Source of the DNA: Rossellomorea aquimaris | Lineage (GTDB): Bacteria; Bacillota; Bacilli; Bacillales; Fictibacillaceae | Direction: 5' to 3' | Length of the DNA: 64,000 nucleotides | Assembly: GCA_020524245.1 (NCBI GenBank) | Contig: JAIVLN010000006.1 | Span: 124,001 to 188,000, forward strand | Shown: positions 16,995-25,649 of the stretch, piece by piece | Numbering within the stretch: position 1 is the stretch's first letter | Layout of the letters: each line of letters starts with the position of its first letter | Made by a program: the position numbers and the translations under genes | The notes under the pieces: model-generated | Database searches by the model: none | What the model was told of the DNA's origin: nothing | The model's input: only the letters and a program-made list of their open reading frames with translations

Positions 16995-17296
16995 AAAAGT
17001 TATGACGAGGAAAGTAAGTCTCCAGGTGTTCTGACAGAGAGCTTCTGTATGCTGAAAAGAAGCGAACGACCTTTTGACCGAAAATGACCTCTGAACTTCA
17101 CTTTGAACGTGATTCAGATCATCAGTAATGTGTGACGGGAGTTGGCATCCGTTAACAATGTCAGAGTATAAGAGTGTGCAATGATCTCAACACTCCGTAC
17201 TTCATGAGGCTGATTGTGTGAACGATCAGCGAATTAAGGTGGTACCACGAGTTGATCCTCGTCCTTAGACTAAACGTCTGAGGGCGGGGATTTTTT
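16995..17296 (+). ncRNA. T-box leader with methionine (AUG) specifier
   Basis: The conserved T-box sequence AATTAAGGTGGTACCACGA lies at 17232-17250; its TGGT would pair with the ACCA end of uncharged tRNA. Stem I starts near 16995, and the specifier position in GAAAATGACC reads ATG at 17084-17086. This agrees with the downstream methionyl-tRNA synthetase. The terminator is a 15-bp stem (17256-17270 with 17276-17290) followed by six T; its 5' arm follows the T-box and would be disrupted when the antiterminator forms. Transcription should therefore rise when tRNA-Met is uncharged. Confidence 0.93.
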
Positions 17297-17319
17297 AGTT
17301 CATATAAGGAGGAATTAGA

Positions 17320-18945
17320 ATGAGTGTATTTATTGGAGGAGCTTGGCCATATGCGAATGGTTCTTTACACTTAGGCCATCTTGCAAGTTTGTTACCGGGT
17401 GATATTTTAGCTAGATACTACCGATTGAAAGGGGAAGAAGTCCTTTATGTTTCCGGAAGTGACTGTAACGGTACGCCGATAGCGATAAGGGCAAAACAGG
17501 AGGGAGTTAAGCCGCAAGTCATAACGGATCGTTATCACAATGAATTTCTGAAATGCTTCAACGAACTTGGCTTTACTTATGACCATTACTTCCGCACAGA
17601 TCATCCGTTTCATCATCAAGAGGTGCAGGAGATCTTCACCACCTTAGTTGAAAAAGGTCACTGTTACGTCAAAACGGTGTCCCAAAGCTATTGTGAAACG
17701 GATCAGCAGTTTTTACCTGACCGATATGTGGAGGGCGTGTGTCCTGTGTGTGGCAGCAACGCCCGAGGAGATCAATGCGATAACTGCTCTACAATCCTTG
17801 ACCCGGTGGATTTGATTGATCCAGTCTGTAAGCTATGTGGTAACACGCCTGTGGTAAAAGAAACGGAGCATTATTATTTTGCGCTGAAGAACTTTCAATC
17901 TGAACTTGAAAAATACCTGTCTAAGGCGGAAAAGGAAGATCGTTGGCGGATAAATGCGTATCATCTCACACATCGATACTTGTCAGAAGGGTTGCGAGAC
18001 AGAGCGGCAACCCGGGACATTGAGTTGGGGGTACCCGTTCCGGTTGAAGGTTTTGAAGCTAAGAAAATCTATGTATGGATTGAAGCCGTGAGTGGTTATT
18101 TAACGGCAAGTAAAAAGTGGGCAGTTGATCAAAATAGGGATTGGCAACACTTCTGGAAGGAAGAAACGAAAGCCTACTACGTTCATGGAAAGGACAACAT
18201 TCCGTTCCACTCAATCATCTGGCCAGCGATTTTAACTGGAATGGGTGGTTTAAAGCGTCCAGACCATATCATTTCAAGTGAGTATTTGACTGTTGAAAAG
18301 AAAAAGCTCTCGACAAGTCGCAAATGGGCAGTTTGGGTCCCTGATCTATTAGAGAATTACCACCCGGATTCCATTCGCTATTTCTTAACCATTAATGGTC
18401 CTGAGCAACGAGATGCGGACTTTTCCTGGCGGGAGTTCATTTACAGCCATAACAGTGAATTGCTTGGCGCTTATGGAAACTTCGTGAATCGGACTTTGAA
18501 ATTCATTGAAAAGTCTTTTGAAGGTAAGATACCGGACGTAAAGCCAGGAGAACACATTCTCTCAGAGGTGGAAAAGGTTTATGCCACAGTTGGAGAACAG
18601 ATTGAAAAAGGACAGTTCAAAAAAGCTTTGGAAACGATATTTGAACTGGTCCGAACGAGCAATAAATATTTTGACGAACGGCAGCCGTGGATTCAATACA
18701 AAGAAGACCTTGAGAACTGTAAAGTGACGATGAATACGTGCGTGCAGATCATTGCGAACCTCTCTACGCTTTTATCACCTTTTTTACCATTCTCAACAGC
18801 CGAAATAGGAGATGTACTGAATCTAAAGCACAGTGAATGGACGTATATAGAGATTGAACCAAGACGTTTAAAGAAGGTATCACCCCTGTTCGAAAGAATT
18901 GATATCAAGAGGATTGAAGAGGAAAAAAGCAAGTTAGGGAGCTGA
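17320..18945 (+). CDS. Methionyl-tRNA synthetase, second (zinc-knuckle, MetRS2-like) type
   Basis: A 541-aa class I synthetase charging tRNA-Met. The HIGH motif is HLGHL ([15 protein letters not shown]). The KMSKS motif is the variant KKLSTS. Two zinc knuckles are visible (CPVCGSN...CDNC and CKLCG). The anticodon-binding helical domain is C-terminal and there is no EMAP-like C-terminal tRNA-binding domain. The usual Bacillus MetS is longer and carries that domain, so this is probably an additional enzyme of the MetRS2 kind described from B. anthracis and S. pneumoniae, linked there to resistance to MetRS inhibitors. It is controlled by the T-box and followed by a HAD phosphatase. Confidence 0.88.
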   Translation: MSVFIGGAWPYANGSLHLGHLASLLPGDILARYYRLKGEEVLYVSGSDCNGTPIAIRAKQEGVKPQVITDRYHNEFLKCFNELGFTYDHYFRTDHPFHHQEVQEIFTTLVEKGHCYVKTVSQSYCETDQQFLPDRYVEGVCPVCGSNARGDQCDNCSTILDPVDLIDPVCKLCGNTPVVKETEHYYFALKNFQSELEKYLSKAEKEDRWRINAYHLTHRYLSEGLRDRAATRDIELGVPVPVEGFEAKKIYVWIEAVSGYLTASKKWAVDQNRDWQHFWKEETKAYYVHGKDNIPFHSIIWPAILTGMGGLKRPDHIISSEYLTVEKKKLSTSRKWAVWVPDLLENYHPDSIRYFLTINGPEQRDADFSWREFIYSHNSELLGAYGNFVNRTLKFIEKSFEGKIPDVKPGEHILSEVEKVYATVGEQIEKGQFKKALETIFELVRTSNKYFDERQPWIQYKEDLENCKVTMNTCVQIIANLSTLLSPFLPFSTAEIGDVLNLKHSEWTYIEIEPRRLKKVSPLFERIDIKRIEEEKSKLGS

Positions 18946-18951
18946 GGTAGG

Positions 18952-19497
18952 TTGAAGGCTGTGTTTTTCGACCGGGATGGAACAATTATTAAAGATTACC
19001 TTGACCATGTTTGGAGTGAGGTAGATTCACCGGAATTCATGGATGGGGCAATTGAAACGCTGGCTGCCGTTCAACAAGCAGGCTTTCAAATCATCATCAT
19101 CACCAACCAATACTTAATAAATGAAGGTTTCATTACCCTACAACAATACAAGGACATTACCACAATAATGTTGGATACGTTAAAAAGTGAAGGTGTAGAG
19201 GTGATGGATATCTTCTACTGTCCACATCGGCGGGACGAGGGTTGCACTTGTATTAAACCGAACAAAGGAATGGTCGATCAAGCTTTAGCAAAATACCCAG
19301 AACTTGAACTAAAAGACTCTTGGGTAGTAGGCGATGCAGAAACCGATATGGTGCTCGCGATCAATGTAGGCATGAAAGGGGTTTGGATCACAGACCAGAA
19401 GAGTAACGAGATGTTGGGAGTCAAAAGAGTATCTAACATTCAAGACATTTTACCGTATGTAAAGGGAGAGGACTATAAAGGCGGAGCCTCCATGTAG
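18952..19497 (+). CDS. HAD-IIIA phosphatase, GmhB/HisB-N-like
   Basis: A 181-aa phosphatase. Motif I is FFDRDGTI with the nucleophilic Asp, motif II is IITNQ, and the zinc-binding loop is CPHRRDEGCTCIKP as in GmhB-type heptose-bisphosphate phosphatases. The final acidic motif is GDAETDM. The substrate cannot be deduced. Translation starts at TTG 18952 right after the MetRS gene with a GAGGTAGG site, so it shares the T-box transcript. No heptose pathway genes are nearby. Confidence 0.8.
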   Translation: MKAVFFDRDGTIIKDYLDHVWSEVDSPEFMDGAIETLAAVQQAGFQIIIITNQYLINEGFITLQQYKDITTIMLDTLKSEGVEVMDIFYCPHRRDEGCTCIKPNKGMVDQALAKYPELELKDSWVVGDAETDMVLAINVGMKGVWITDQKSNEMLGVKRVSNIQDILPYVKGEDYKGGASM

Positions 19498-19516
19498 AGG
19501 TTCCGCTTTTTCTGGC

Positions 19517-19768
19517 TCATGCCCATCTCTTCAGTTTTGGTAAAACGTCTTCCATCGTTTTTCGGGCTTCGGCTTCATTCATACCTTCTTCTACAAGGTG
19601 AGGGACGCAAATATTAACCATTTCATTCATGGTGACATTTGCCGTAAATGCTCCGTTTTCATAGCAATACACGCAGTATTCTTCATTTTTAGAGCCGTCC
19701 TGGTTTGTTCCAAACATCTTTTCTTCTTCCATCGGCATTGCACAACTTTGACATACGGGTTGGTTCAT
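19517..19768 (-). CDS. Small zinc-ribbon protein
   Basis: An 83-aa protein with two CxxC pairs (CQSC and CVYC) typical of the putative zinc-ribbon family found beside WYL or YafY-type regulators. The ATG at 19768 has AGGAGG at 7 nt; the ATG at 19774 directly abuts it. It is downstream of the WYL-regulator gene on the same strand, 63-70 bp apart, so likely one transcript. Confidence 0.75.
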   Translation of the reverse strand: MNQPVCQSCAMPMEEEKMFGTNQDGSKNEEYCVYCYENGAFTANVTMNEMVNICVPHLVEEGMNEAEARKTMEDVLPKLKRWA

Positions 19769-19837
19769 TTTCATTCCTCCTATTTATAAGATCTAAATTC
19801 ATTATAGGGAGGGTAATACGACAGCATTATGTCGTAA

Positions 19838-20749
19838 TTACATATACTTTTCTAAAATTTTTTCAGCGCGTTCTTTGATGATGGATCGGATATGCTCTGG
19901 TTCAAGGACTTCCACCTGGTGTCCGAAGTGTAGAATCATGCCATAAACCCATTCATCTTCAGGCAAATACTCTGTGACATAGATGTATCCATCTTCCTGG
20001 AATTCCAGGCGATCAAGCGCGAAGTAGTCTTCCAATTGATTCAAGGCTTGCTTTTGAAATTTGAGCCGTAGGCGTACTCTTTCCCGTGCATCATGTGTAA
20101 AGTCGAAGGGAGGGATTTCTCTGCTTGGATCGATTCTTTTTTCCGTAACAAGAACATCATCCATTCTTCCGATTTTAAACAAGCGATAATTCTCTCGAAG
20201 TGTACATAATGCGTATAAATACCACTTGTTGACTTTTAAAATGAGGGAGACGGGTTCAACTTCGCGCGTGGTGAATGTGCCGTTTATATCGATATATCGG
20301 AATTGCACAAGCTTCTGGTCATCAATAGCTTTTTGGATCAAGCTCACTTTTTCTTGCCTTTTAGATTCTGGTCCCCAATTACTGAAATCAAGAATAAGAG
20401 ATTGATTTTCCGAAACAGGCTCGTGCATTTTGATGGTTGAAAGTTTCTCGATGATGTTCTTCAAGTTTTTGTCATCATAGGTTTTGTAGACGCCATCCAA
20501 TGCTGTCATGAGAAGTTGATGCTCGACATCATTGAAGTAACTGTTATGTATTTTATAGGTTTCTAGTATGGAGTAACCGCCATTCAGCCCTTTTTCAGAA
20601 ACAACAGGTATACCTGCCAGTTCAATCGCTTCCATATCCCTTTGGATCGTTCGAACGGATACCTCGAAATAATCCGCCAGTTCTTTAGCGGTCATCTTTT
20701 TCCGGTTCAAGAGTTTAATAACAATGGCTAGTAAGCGTTCTGTTTTCAT
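19838..20749 (-). CDS. YafY-type HTH/WYL-domain transcriptional regulator
   Basis: A 303-aa regulator with an N-terminal winged HTH (residues 1-60, MTAKELADYFEVSVRTIQRDMEAI), a central WYL domain (about 140-210, VQFRYIDINGTFTTREVEPVSL and KWYLYALC) and a C-terminal WCX extension. WYL domains sense nucleic acid or nucleotide ligands in studied cases. Its target is unknown; the cotranscribed zinc-ribbon gene is one candidate. Confidence 0.85.
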   Translation of the reverse strand: MKTERLLAIVIKLLNRKKMTAKELADYFEVSVRTIQRDMEAIELAGIPVVSEKGLNGGYSILETYKIHNSYFNDVEHQLLMTALDGVYKTYDDKNLKNIIEKLSTIKMHEPVSENQSLILDFSNWGPESKRQEKVSLIQKAIDDQKLVQFRYIDINGTFTTREVEPVSLILKVNKWYLYALCTLRENYRLFKIGRMDDVLVTEKRIDPSREIPPFDFTHDARERVRLRLKFQKQALNQLEDYFALDRLEFQEDGYIYVTEYLPEDEWVYGMILHFGHQVEVLEPEHIRSIIKERAEKILEKYM

Positions 20750-20852
20750 AAAACCACACTCCGAAGGTTCATCTACACACCATTGTATCAGAAGTTGTTG
20801 TTTCCATATTATTGAAACTGGTATATATTCAGATTAGATGTGTAATAGGGGG

Positions 20853-21092
20853 ATGAAGCATACTTTGGAAAAGTTATTGGTTAAAACAGGGGTTTATAGT
20901 TTTATAATCTCGTTTATAGGCTTTCTTATATTTTTTCCAAGAGAGCGCAGGTTCGAGGAAGGGCCGAATGAATATGTTGGGGAGATTGTTCCCTATAGTG
21001 AATTCTTTTTCAACATTACACGATATTCAGCAATCGTCATGGTGATTGCTGTATTGATTGTTGCGCTCTATTTATGGGCTGATAAAAAGTAA
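20853..21092 (+). CDS. Small two-TM membrane protein
   Basis: A 79-aa protein with two TM helices (about residues 12-30 and 55-75) separated by a charged loop. The start is uncertain: ATG 20853 touches the GGGGG site, and GTG 20838 or TTG 20865 are alternatives. Its 3' end overlaps the convergent small gene. The family is not recognised. Confidence 0.5.
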   Translation: MKHTLEKLLVKTGVYSFIISFIGFLIFFPRERRFEEGPNEYVGEIVPYSEFFFNITRYSAIVMVIAVLIVALYLWADKK

Positions 21093-21294
21093 AATAAAAA
21101 AGGCCGTTATCATGATCGAAGTTCCGGTCAGATAATCGGCCTTTATGTTTGTGTTGATACATTTTGTCTTTCTTCGTTTTCGTCGTTCTGGTTTGTAGAT
21201 CCATGAATGCATAATCACTACGATTCTTCGCTGGGTTACGGCGTCCTTCACGCTCGAGCTTCCGTCGCTTTTTGTAAGCGTTGCTTCTTCCCAT
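21037..21294 (-). CDS. Small basic Bacillus protein with an extended C-terminus
   Basis: An 85-aa protein. Its first about 50 residues (start MGRSNAYKKRRKLEREGRR) look like a conserved, very basic Bacillus protein of unknown role, possibly nucleic-acid binding. AAGGAGTGATTGAA precedes ATG 21294. The reading frame then runs through a terminator-like hairpin and into the convergent gene (56-bp overlap), so the last about 30 residues may be an accidental extension. Confidence 0.6.
   Translation of the reverse strand: MGRSNAYKKRRKLEREGRRNPAKNRSDYAFMDLQTRTTKTKKDKMYQHKHKGRLSDRNFDHDNGLFYFTFYQPINRAQQSIQQSP
21099..21147. terminator. Convergent terminator hairpin
   Basis: AAAGGCCGTTATC (21099-21111) pairs with GATAATCGGCCTTT (21131-21144), with A and T tracts on the two sides, so it can act in both directions. 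It lies inside the extended frame of the minus-strand gene. Confidence 0.75.
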
Positions 21295-21386
21295 TTCAAT
21301 CACTCCTTAATCTGTGGTTGTTTTTATTATAGCTTGCTTCTGCAAAAATGTTAATCACCTTAGATAAGCTGGAGTTCAGCTGGTCT

Positions 21387-21583
21387 ATCCTTCCCCAAAA
21401 CAGAAAGAGAGCTGATTTCGGGAAGGATAGAGGAGTTATCCTTCCCCAAAACGGAAAGAGAGCTGATTTCGGGAAGGATAGAGCAGTTATCCTTCCCCAA
21501 AACAGAAAGAGAGCTGATTTCGGGAAGGATAGAGCAGTTATCCTACCCCAAAACGGAAGAAATCCGGATATCAGGGCAGGATA
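21387..21583. repeat. 51-bp tandem repeat, nearly four copies, each with hairpin arms
   Basis: Units start at 21387, 21438, 21489 and 21540 (the last diverged and incomplete). Each has ATCCTTCCC at its left and GGGAAGGAT 33 bp further on. Within a unit the arms are 24 nt apart; between units GGGAAGGAT and ATCCTTCCC are only 9 nt apart, giving tight hairpins at 21420-21446, 21471-21497 and, diverged, 21522-21548. Units 1-3 are almost identical. The open frame through it is a by-product of the 51-bp period. The following 245 bp to the next gene show nothing else clear. Confidence 0.92.
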
Positions 21584-21828
21584 GCAATCCCAGCCCCAAA
21601 AATCAAACAGAAATACCCCAAAAGAACTCCTTAAAACAGCCGATCATTTCGAACAGTATAAAATGAATTGAACGAAGTGGTTTTATTGTACCGATTTTAG
21701 GCTATTGAAATATATTGGGATAGAGGCGAAAATTCGCGTCAGGAGATGTCCTAGAAAGCATCAGGTATGATAATATAAATAAAGTATATGATTAACAGTA
21801 GATGATTTTTTAAGGAGCGTTTTTATAG

Positions 21829-22605
21829 ATGAATATAGAGATCAGGGGAGTTAACGTCAACTACCGTGTATCAGGCGAAGGGAGAAGCATTTTGCTCCTG
21901 CACGGTTGGGGCACGAGCCTGAAAAGTTTTGAGCCTGTTCATAATAACCTCGAAAAGAATTTCAAAGTGTACTCTATCGACTTTCCTGGGTTCGGAGAAA
22001 GCCAGGAGCCACCGGAAGCATGGGATGTAGAAGCGTACACGAACATGCTACGCGAGTTCATCACTCAGTTGAACATCGAAGATCCAATCCTCGTTGGACA
22101 TTCTTTTGGCGGAAGAGTGTCCATTCGTTATGCAGCGCACCATCCTGTCCATAAGATCATCTTGGTGGATGCAGCGGGCGTTAAGCCGAAGCGATCAATG
22201 AAATACTACTATAAGGTGTATACCTACAAAACCCTTAAGAAAGTCCTGGACCTACCAGGTTTGAAAAAACATAAAGAAGAAATTCTGACGAAAGTGAAAG
22301 GCAAGGTCGGTTCTGCCGACTATAAAAATGCCTCCGGTGTCATGCAGCAGACGATGGTCAAGGTCGTCAACGAAGACCTGCAGCGGTTTATGCCGGACAT
22401 CCAGGCTCCAACACTGCTCATTTGGGGTGAAAACGATACTGCAACACCGGTGGAAGACGGTAAGATCATGGAGAAAGCAATCCCGAATGCGGGACTTGTC
22501 GTACTGAAAGGCGTCGGACACTATTCATACTTAGAAAAACTGAATGAATTCCTCGTTATTATCGATAACTTCCTTGAAAAAGATAAGGAGTGGAAAGATG
22601 CTTAG
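21829..22605 (+). CDS. Alpha/beta hydrolase
   Basis: A 258-aa alpha/beta-hydrolase: oxyanion segment LLLHGWGTS, nucleophile elbow GHSFGG (Ser), acid in WGENDTATP and His in GVGHYSYLE. The substrate is unknown. It is the first gene of a three-gene unit with a MurF-like ligase (8-nt overlap) and a Ddl-like ATP-grasp ligase, so it may process a cell-wall precursor or a related peptide; that is inference. The ribosome binding site is AAGGAGCG. Confidence 0.85.
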   Translation: MNIEIRGVNVNYRVSGEGRSILLLHGWGTSLKSFEPVHNNLEKNFKVYSIDFPGFGESQEPPEAWDVEAYTNMLREFITQLNIEDPILVGHSFGGRVSIRYAAHHPVHKIILVDAAGVKPKRSMKYYYKVYTYKTLKKVLDLPGLKKHKEEILTKVKGKVGSADYKNASGVMQQTMVKVVNEDLQRFMPDIQAPTLLIWGENDTATPVEDGKIMEKAIPNAGLVVLKGVGHYSYLEKLNEFLVIIDNFLEKDKEWKDA

Positions 22606-24187
22606 TCTTTTATTTACAATCGGGGTCGTTTTCTGGGCCCTGTACACTTGGTCAAGGTTAAGAAAAGCCATCCATATGCTGCAACAGAATTCGTATCGCA
22701 ATGAGCGGTTCTTGAGATGGATGAAGGAAAACCGAAAGAAGGTTTTCAAAAAGCGTGACTTCATTCCGATCATCACGGCATTGATTGCATTCGTGAACTT
22801 TTTGGATAACGTTGCGATTCTATTGTTTATTGCCCTTTATTTGGTCTTATATCTTACACGAGAGACAGGAAAAGAGAAGAAGAAGCTTGTCGTTACAGCA
22901 CGTGTCAAGAGACTTATGGTTACAACGGCCATCATCGTCGCATTGATTGCAGGCTTGAGCTTCTATTTCGAACTGATTTATAACGTAGCACTCGTTCCAT
23001 TGTTGCTCACATATGTGGTACTGACGATTGTATCCTACTATGTGATTTTACTAGCGAACACGATCAACATGCCGATTGAGAAAAAGATCGCTCAAGGCTA
23101 TTTCGACGACGCAGAACGCATCATCAACGAGTCGAAAAACACGGAAGTCATCGGGATTACTGGAAGCTACGGAAAAACGAGCGTAAAGCACATCCTGCAT
23201 ACAATCCTTTCTTCCCACGCCAATACGTTGATGACTCCTGAAAGCTATAATACGAAGCTTGGTGTCACGATTACGGTTCGGAATATGCTCCGTCCGTTCC
23301 ACCGATTTTTCATAGCGGAAATGGGTGCGAAGCAGGAGAATGACATCCAGGAAATCTGTGACCTCGTTCACCAAAAGTACGGAATCCTGACGGCGATTGG
23401 GGAACAGCATTTAGAAACGTTTAAAACCCTTGATAACATCAAGAAGACGAAATATGAATTGATTGACACCTTGCCGGATGATGGCGTCGGGTTTTTGAAC
23501 AAAGACGACAAAAACATCATGTCTAGAGGCCCGAAGAGCAACGCGCGCATCGTCTATTACGGAATCTATGCAGATGACCTCGATTATAAAGCGGAGAACA
23601 TCCGAGTTTCGAATAAAGGGACTTCCTTTGACGTTGTGAAAAAGGACGGGACCAAGATTGAGATCCAGACGAAACTGCTCGGAGAACATAACGTTTACAA
23701 CATCTTATCAGCGGTAGCAGCTGCTTCTGAACTCGGAGTGCCGGATAAGAAGATTTCCGTTGCATCGAAAAAGATTCAACCGGTCGAGCACCGTATGGAA
23801 ATCAAAAAGCACTCCGCAAACATCACGATCATCGACGATGCGTTCAACTCGAACCCGGTCGGATCGAAAATGGCACTCGAAGTCCTCGGACAAATGGAAG
23901 GCTATAAAGTCCTCATTACACCAGGAATGATTGAGCTGGGTGAAGAAGAGTATAACTTGAACAAGAAGCTCGGTCAGCATGCAGCGGGTGTCTGTGATTT
24001 CGTCATTCTCGTCGGTAAGAAGCAGACGGTACCATTGCAAGACGGGTTGAAGGAAGAAAACTATCCAGAGAGTCAGTACTATGTGGCGCAAAACCTGGAT
24101 GATGCAATTGCGAAAATGAATGAAATCGCTAAAGAGAATACCATTGTACTCATAGAAAACGACCTACCAGATACATTTAACGAATAG
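22598..24187 (+). CDS. MurF-like Mur ligase with N-terminal membrane domain
   Basis: A 529-aa protein. The first about 165 residues form several TM segments; the rest is a Mur ligase with P-loop GITGSYGKTSVKH, central domain (AEMGAKQENDIQEI), and the MurF-type DDAFNSNPVGSKMAL. Standard MurF is about 450 aa and soluble, and joins D-Ala-D-Ala to the UDP-MurNAc tripeptide. The membrane domain suggests work on a membrane-bound or exported intermediate, or a paralogue with another amine substrate. AAGGAGTGG precedes ATG 22598; it overlaps the hydrolase gene and lies 12 bp before the Ddl-like gene. Confidence 0.85.
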   Translation: MLSLLFTIGVVFWALYTWSRLRKAIHMLQQNSYRNERFLRWMKENRKKVFKKRDFIPIITALIAFVNFLDNVAILLFIALYLVLYLTRETGKEKKKLVVTARVKRLMVTTAIIVALIAGLSFYFELIYNVALVPLLLTYVVLTIVSYYVILLANTINMPIEKKIAQGYFDDAERIINESKNTEVIGITGSYGKTSVKHILHTILSSHANTLMTPESYNTKLGVTITVRNMLRPFHRFFIAEMGAKQENDIQEICDLVHQKYGILTAIGEQHLETFKTLDNIKKTKYELIDTLPDDGVGFLNKDDKNIMSRGPKSNARIVYYGIYADDLDYKAENIRVSNKGTSFDVVKKDGTKIEIQTKLLGEHNVYNILSAVAAASELGVPDKKISVASKKIQPVEHRMEIKKHSANITIIDDAFNSNPVGSKMALEVLGQMEGYKVLITPGMIELGEEEYNLNKKLGQHAAGVCDFVILVGKKQTVPLQDGLKEENYPESQYYVAQNLDDAIAKMNEIAKENTIVLIENDLPDTFNE

Positions 24188-24199
24188 GGGTTGGAATAG

Positions 24200-25414
24200 A
24201 TGAAGGTAAAAGTTGGCGTCTTTTTTGGAGGCGTATCTGTAGAACACGAAGTATCTGTCATATCAGCCTTACAAGCAATCAATGCAATTGATCGGGACCA
24301 GTATGAACCGATTCCGATCTATATCGCTAAAAATAAAAACTGGTATACAGGTGAAGCGTTATTAGAAATCGAGAATTATAAAAACATAGATAGCCTGCTC
24401 AAGCAGTGCGAGCGCATCATCATCACGACCAACGAACAAGGTCGCCCGGTCATTCACCGTCATACGACAGGAATGTTCGGAAAGAAACTCGTCTCTGAGA
24501 TCGATGTTGCTTTCCCGGTCATCCACGGAACTTACGGGGAAGACGGCATTTTACAAGGATATTTCGAATTGCACGGACTTCCGTATGTCGGCTGTGATGT
24601 ATTCTCATCCGCTGTCGGAATGGATAAAGTGATGATGAAGCAGATCCTGCGTGACTCGGGCTTGCCGATCCTTGACTACCATTGGTTCTACTCTTCCAAG
24701 TGGTTGAATGACCAGGAAGCTCTCATTGAGAAAATCGAGAGTGAACTGAATTATCCAGTCATCGTAAAACCTGCGAACCTCGGTTCCAGCGTCGGAATCA
24801 GCAAAGCAACAAATCGTGAGGAGTTAGAGGAAGCTGTTGAGCTTGCGACTGAATTTGCGAAAAAGATCGTCGTCGAGAAAATGGTGACCAACTTAAAAGA
24901 GGTTAACTGTTCCGTTCTCGGTGACTATGAAGAAGCGGAAAGCTCCGTATGTGAAGAAGTGTTGAGTAGCACGGATATCCTTACTTACCAGGATAAGTAC
25001 CAAAGTGGAGGTAGTTCAAAAGGTGGCGGTTCTTCTAAAGGAATGGAGAGCACGAACCGTAAAATCCCTGCTGAAATGTCCGATGAAAAGACAGCAGAGG
25101 TTCAGAAGCTGGCGAAAGACACCTTCCAAACCCTTGGTTGTGCAGGTGTGTCTCGAATTGACTTCTTGATTGATAAAAATACAGAGCAAGTATTCGTCAA
25201 TGAGATTAATACGATTCCTGGATCGCTTTCATTTTACCTATGGGAGCCGACTGGTAAGTCGTTCAAGGAATTGACGTCTGATATGATTCAGGTTGCGTTA
25301 AAGCGTGAGCGTGAACGCGAATCTCTGACGTTTTCTGTCGACACGAACCTATTTGCGATGCATAGCGGCGGCGCTAAAGGCGGTTCCAAAAGCAAACTAG
25401 GATCCAATTCATAA
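24200..25414 (+). CDS. D-alanine-D-alanine ligase-like ATP-grasp enzyme
   Basis: A 404-aa ATP-grasp ligase with Ddl motifs: GGVSVEHEVSVISA at the N-terminus (catalytic Glu), HGTYGEDG, VKPANLGSSVGISKA (Ser), omega-loop TYQDKYQ with the Lys-Tyr pair, and FVNEINTIPG. The omega-loop Tyr points to D-Ala-D-Ala rather than D-Ala-D-Lac synthesis. Two oddities: a Gly/Ser/Lys-rich insertion right after the omega-loop KY pair (about residues 273-286) and a Gly/Ser/Lys-rich C-terminal tail. It is longer than usual Ddl (about 360 aa). It pairs with the MurF-like gene and ends in a terminator. Confidence 0.87.
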   Translation: MKVKVGVFFGGVSVEHEVSVISALQAINAIDRDQYEPIPIYIAKNKNWYTGEALLEIENYKNIDSLLKQCERIIITTNEQGRPVIHRHTTGMFGKKLVSEIDVAFPVIHGTYGEDGILQGYFELHGLPYVGCDVFSSAVGMDKVMMKQILRDSGLPILDYHWFYSSKWLNDQEALIEKIESELNYPVIVKPANLGSSVGISKATNREELEEAVELATEFAKKIVVEKMVTNLKEVNCSVLGDYEEAESSVCEEVLSSTDILTYQDKYQSGGSSKGGGSSKGMESTNRKIPAEMSDEKTAEVQKLAKDTFQTLGCAGVSRIDFLIDKNTEQVFVNEINTIPGSLSFYLWEPTGKSFKELTSDMIQVALKRERERESLTFSVDTNLFAMHSGGAKGGSKSKLGSNS

Positions 25415-25422
25415 ATAATGAT

Positions 25423-25457
25423 AGGGAGGACCATTGTATGGTCACTCCCTTTTTTTA
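25423..25457 (+). terminator. Terminator of the hydrolase-MurF-Ddl operon
   Basis: AGGGAGGACCAT pairs with ATGGTCACTCCCT (one bulge) around a 3-nt loop, then a T tract. The about 190 bp up to the VanX-like gene hold no clear motif. Confidence 0.85.
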
Positions 25458-25649
25458 CCTCAAAAAGGATTTTTGTAGGTTCGTATGGAAGTTTTTAACG
25501 AACGTTATCAATATCTGTAGTTGAAAGTAATCAACTTGTAGAAAGTACCATAATCTGGTTTCACGAACACATTCCAATGATCCACCTCGAATACTGTACT
25601 AAATCATTGATCATTTAGATGCTTAGATCAATAGAATGGAGGCTTTCCA

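Noticed and set aside
21348-21584. A 78-residue repetitive protein
   Set aside because: It is the translation of the 51-bp repeat; the period is divisible by three, so the open frame is expected, and no ribosome binding site is seen.
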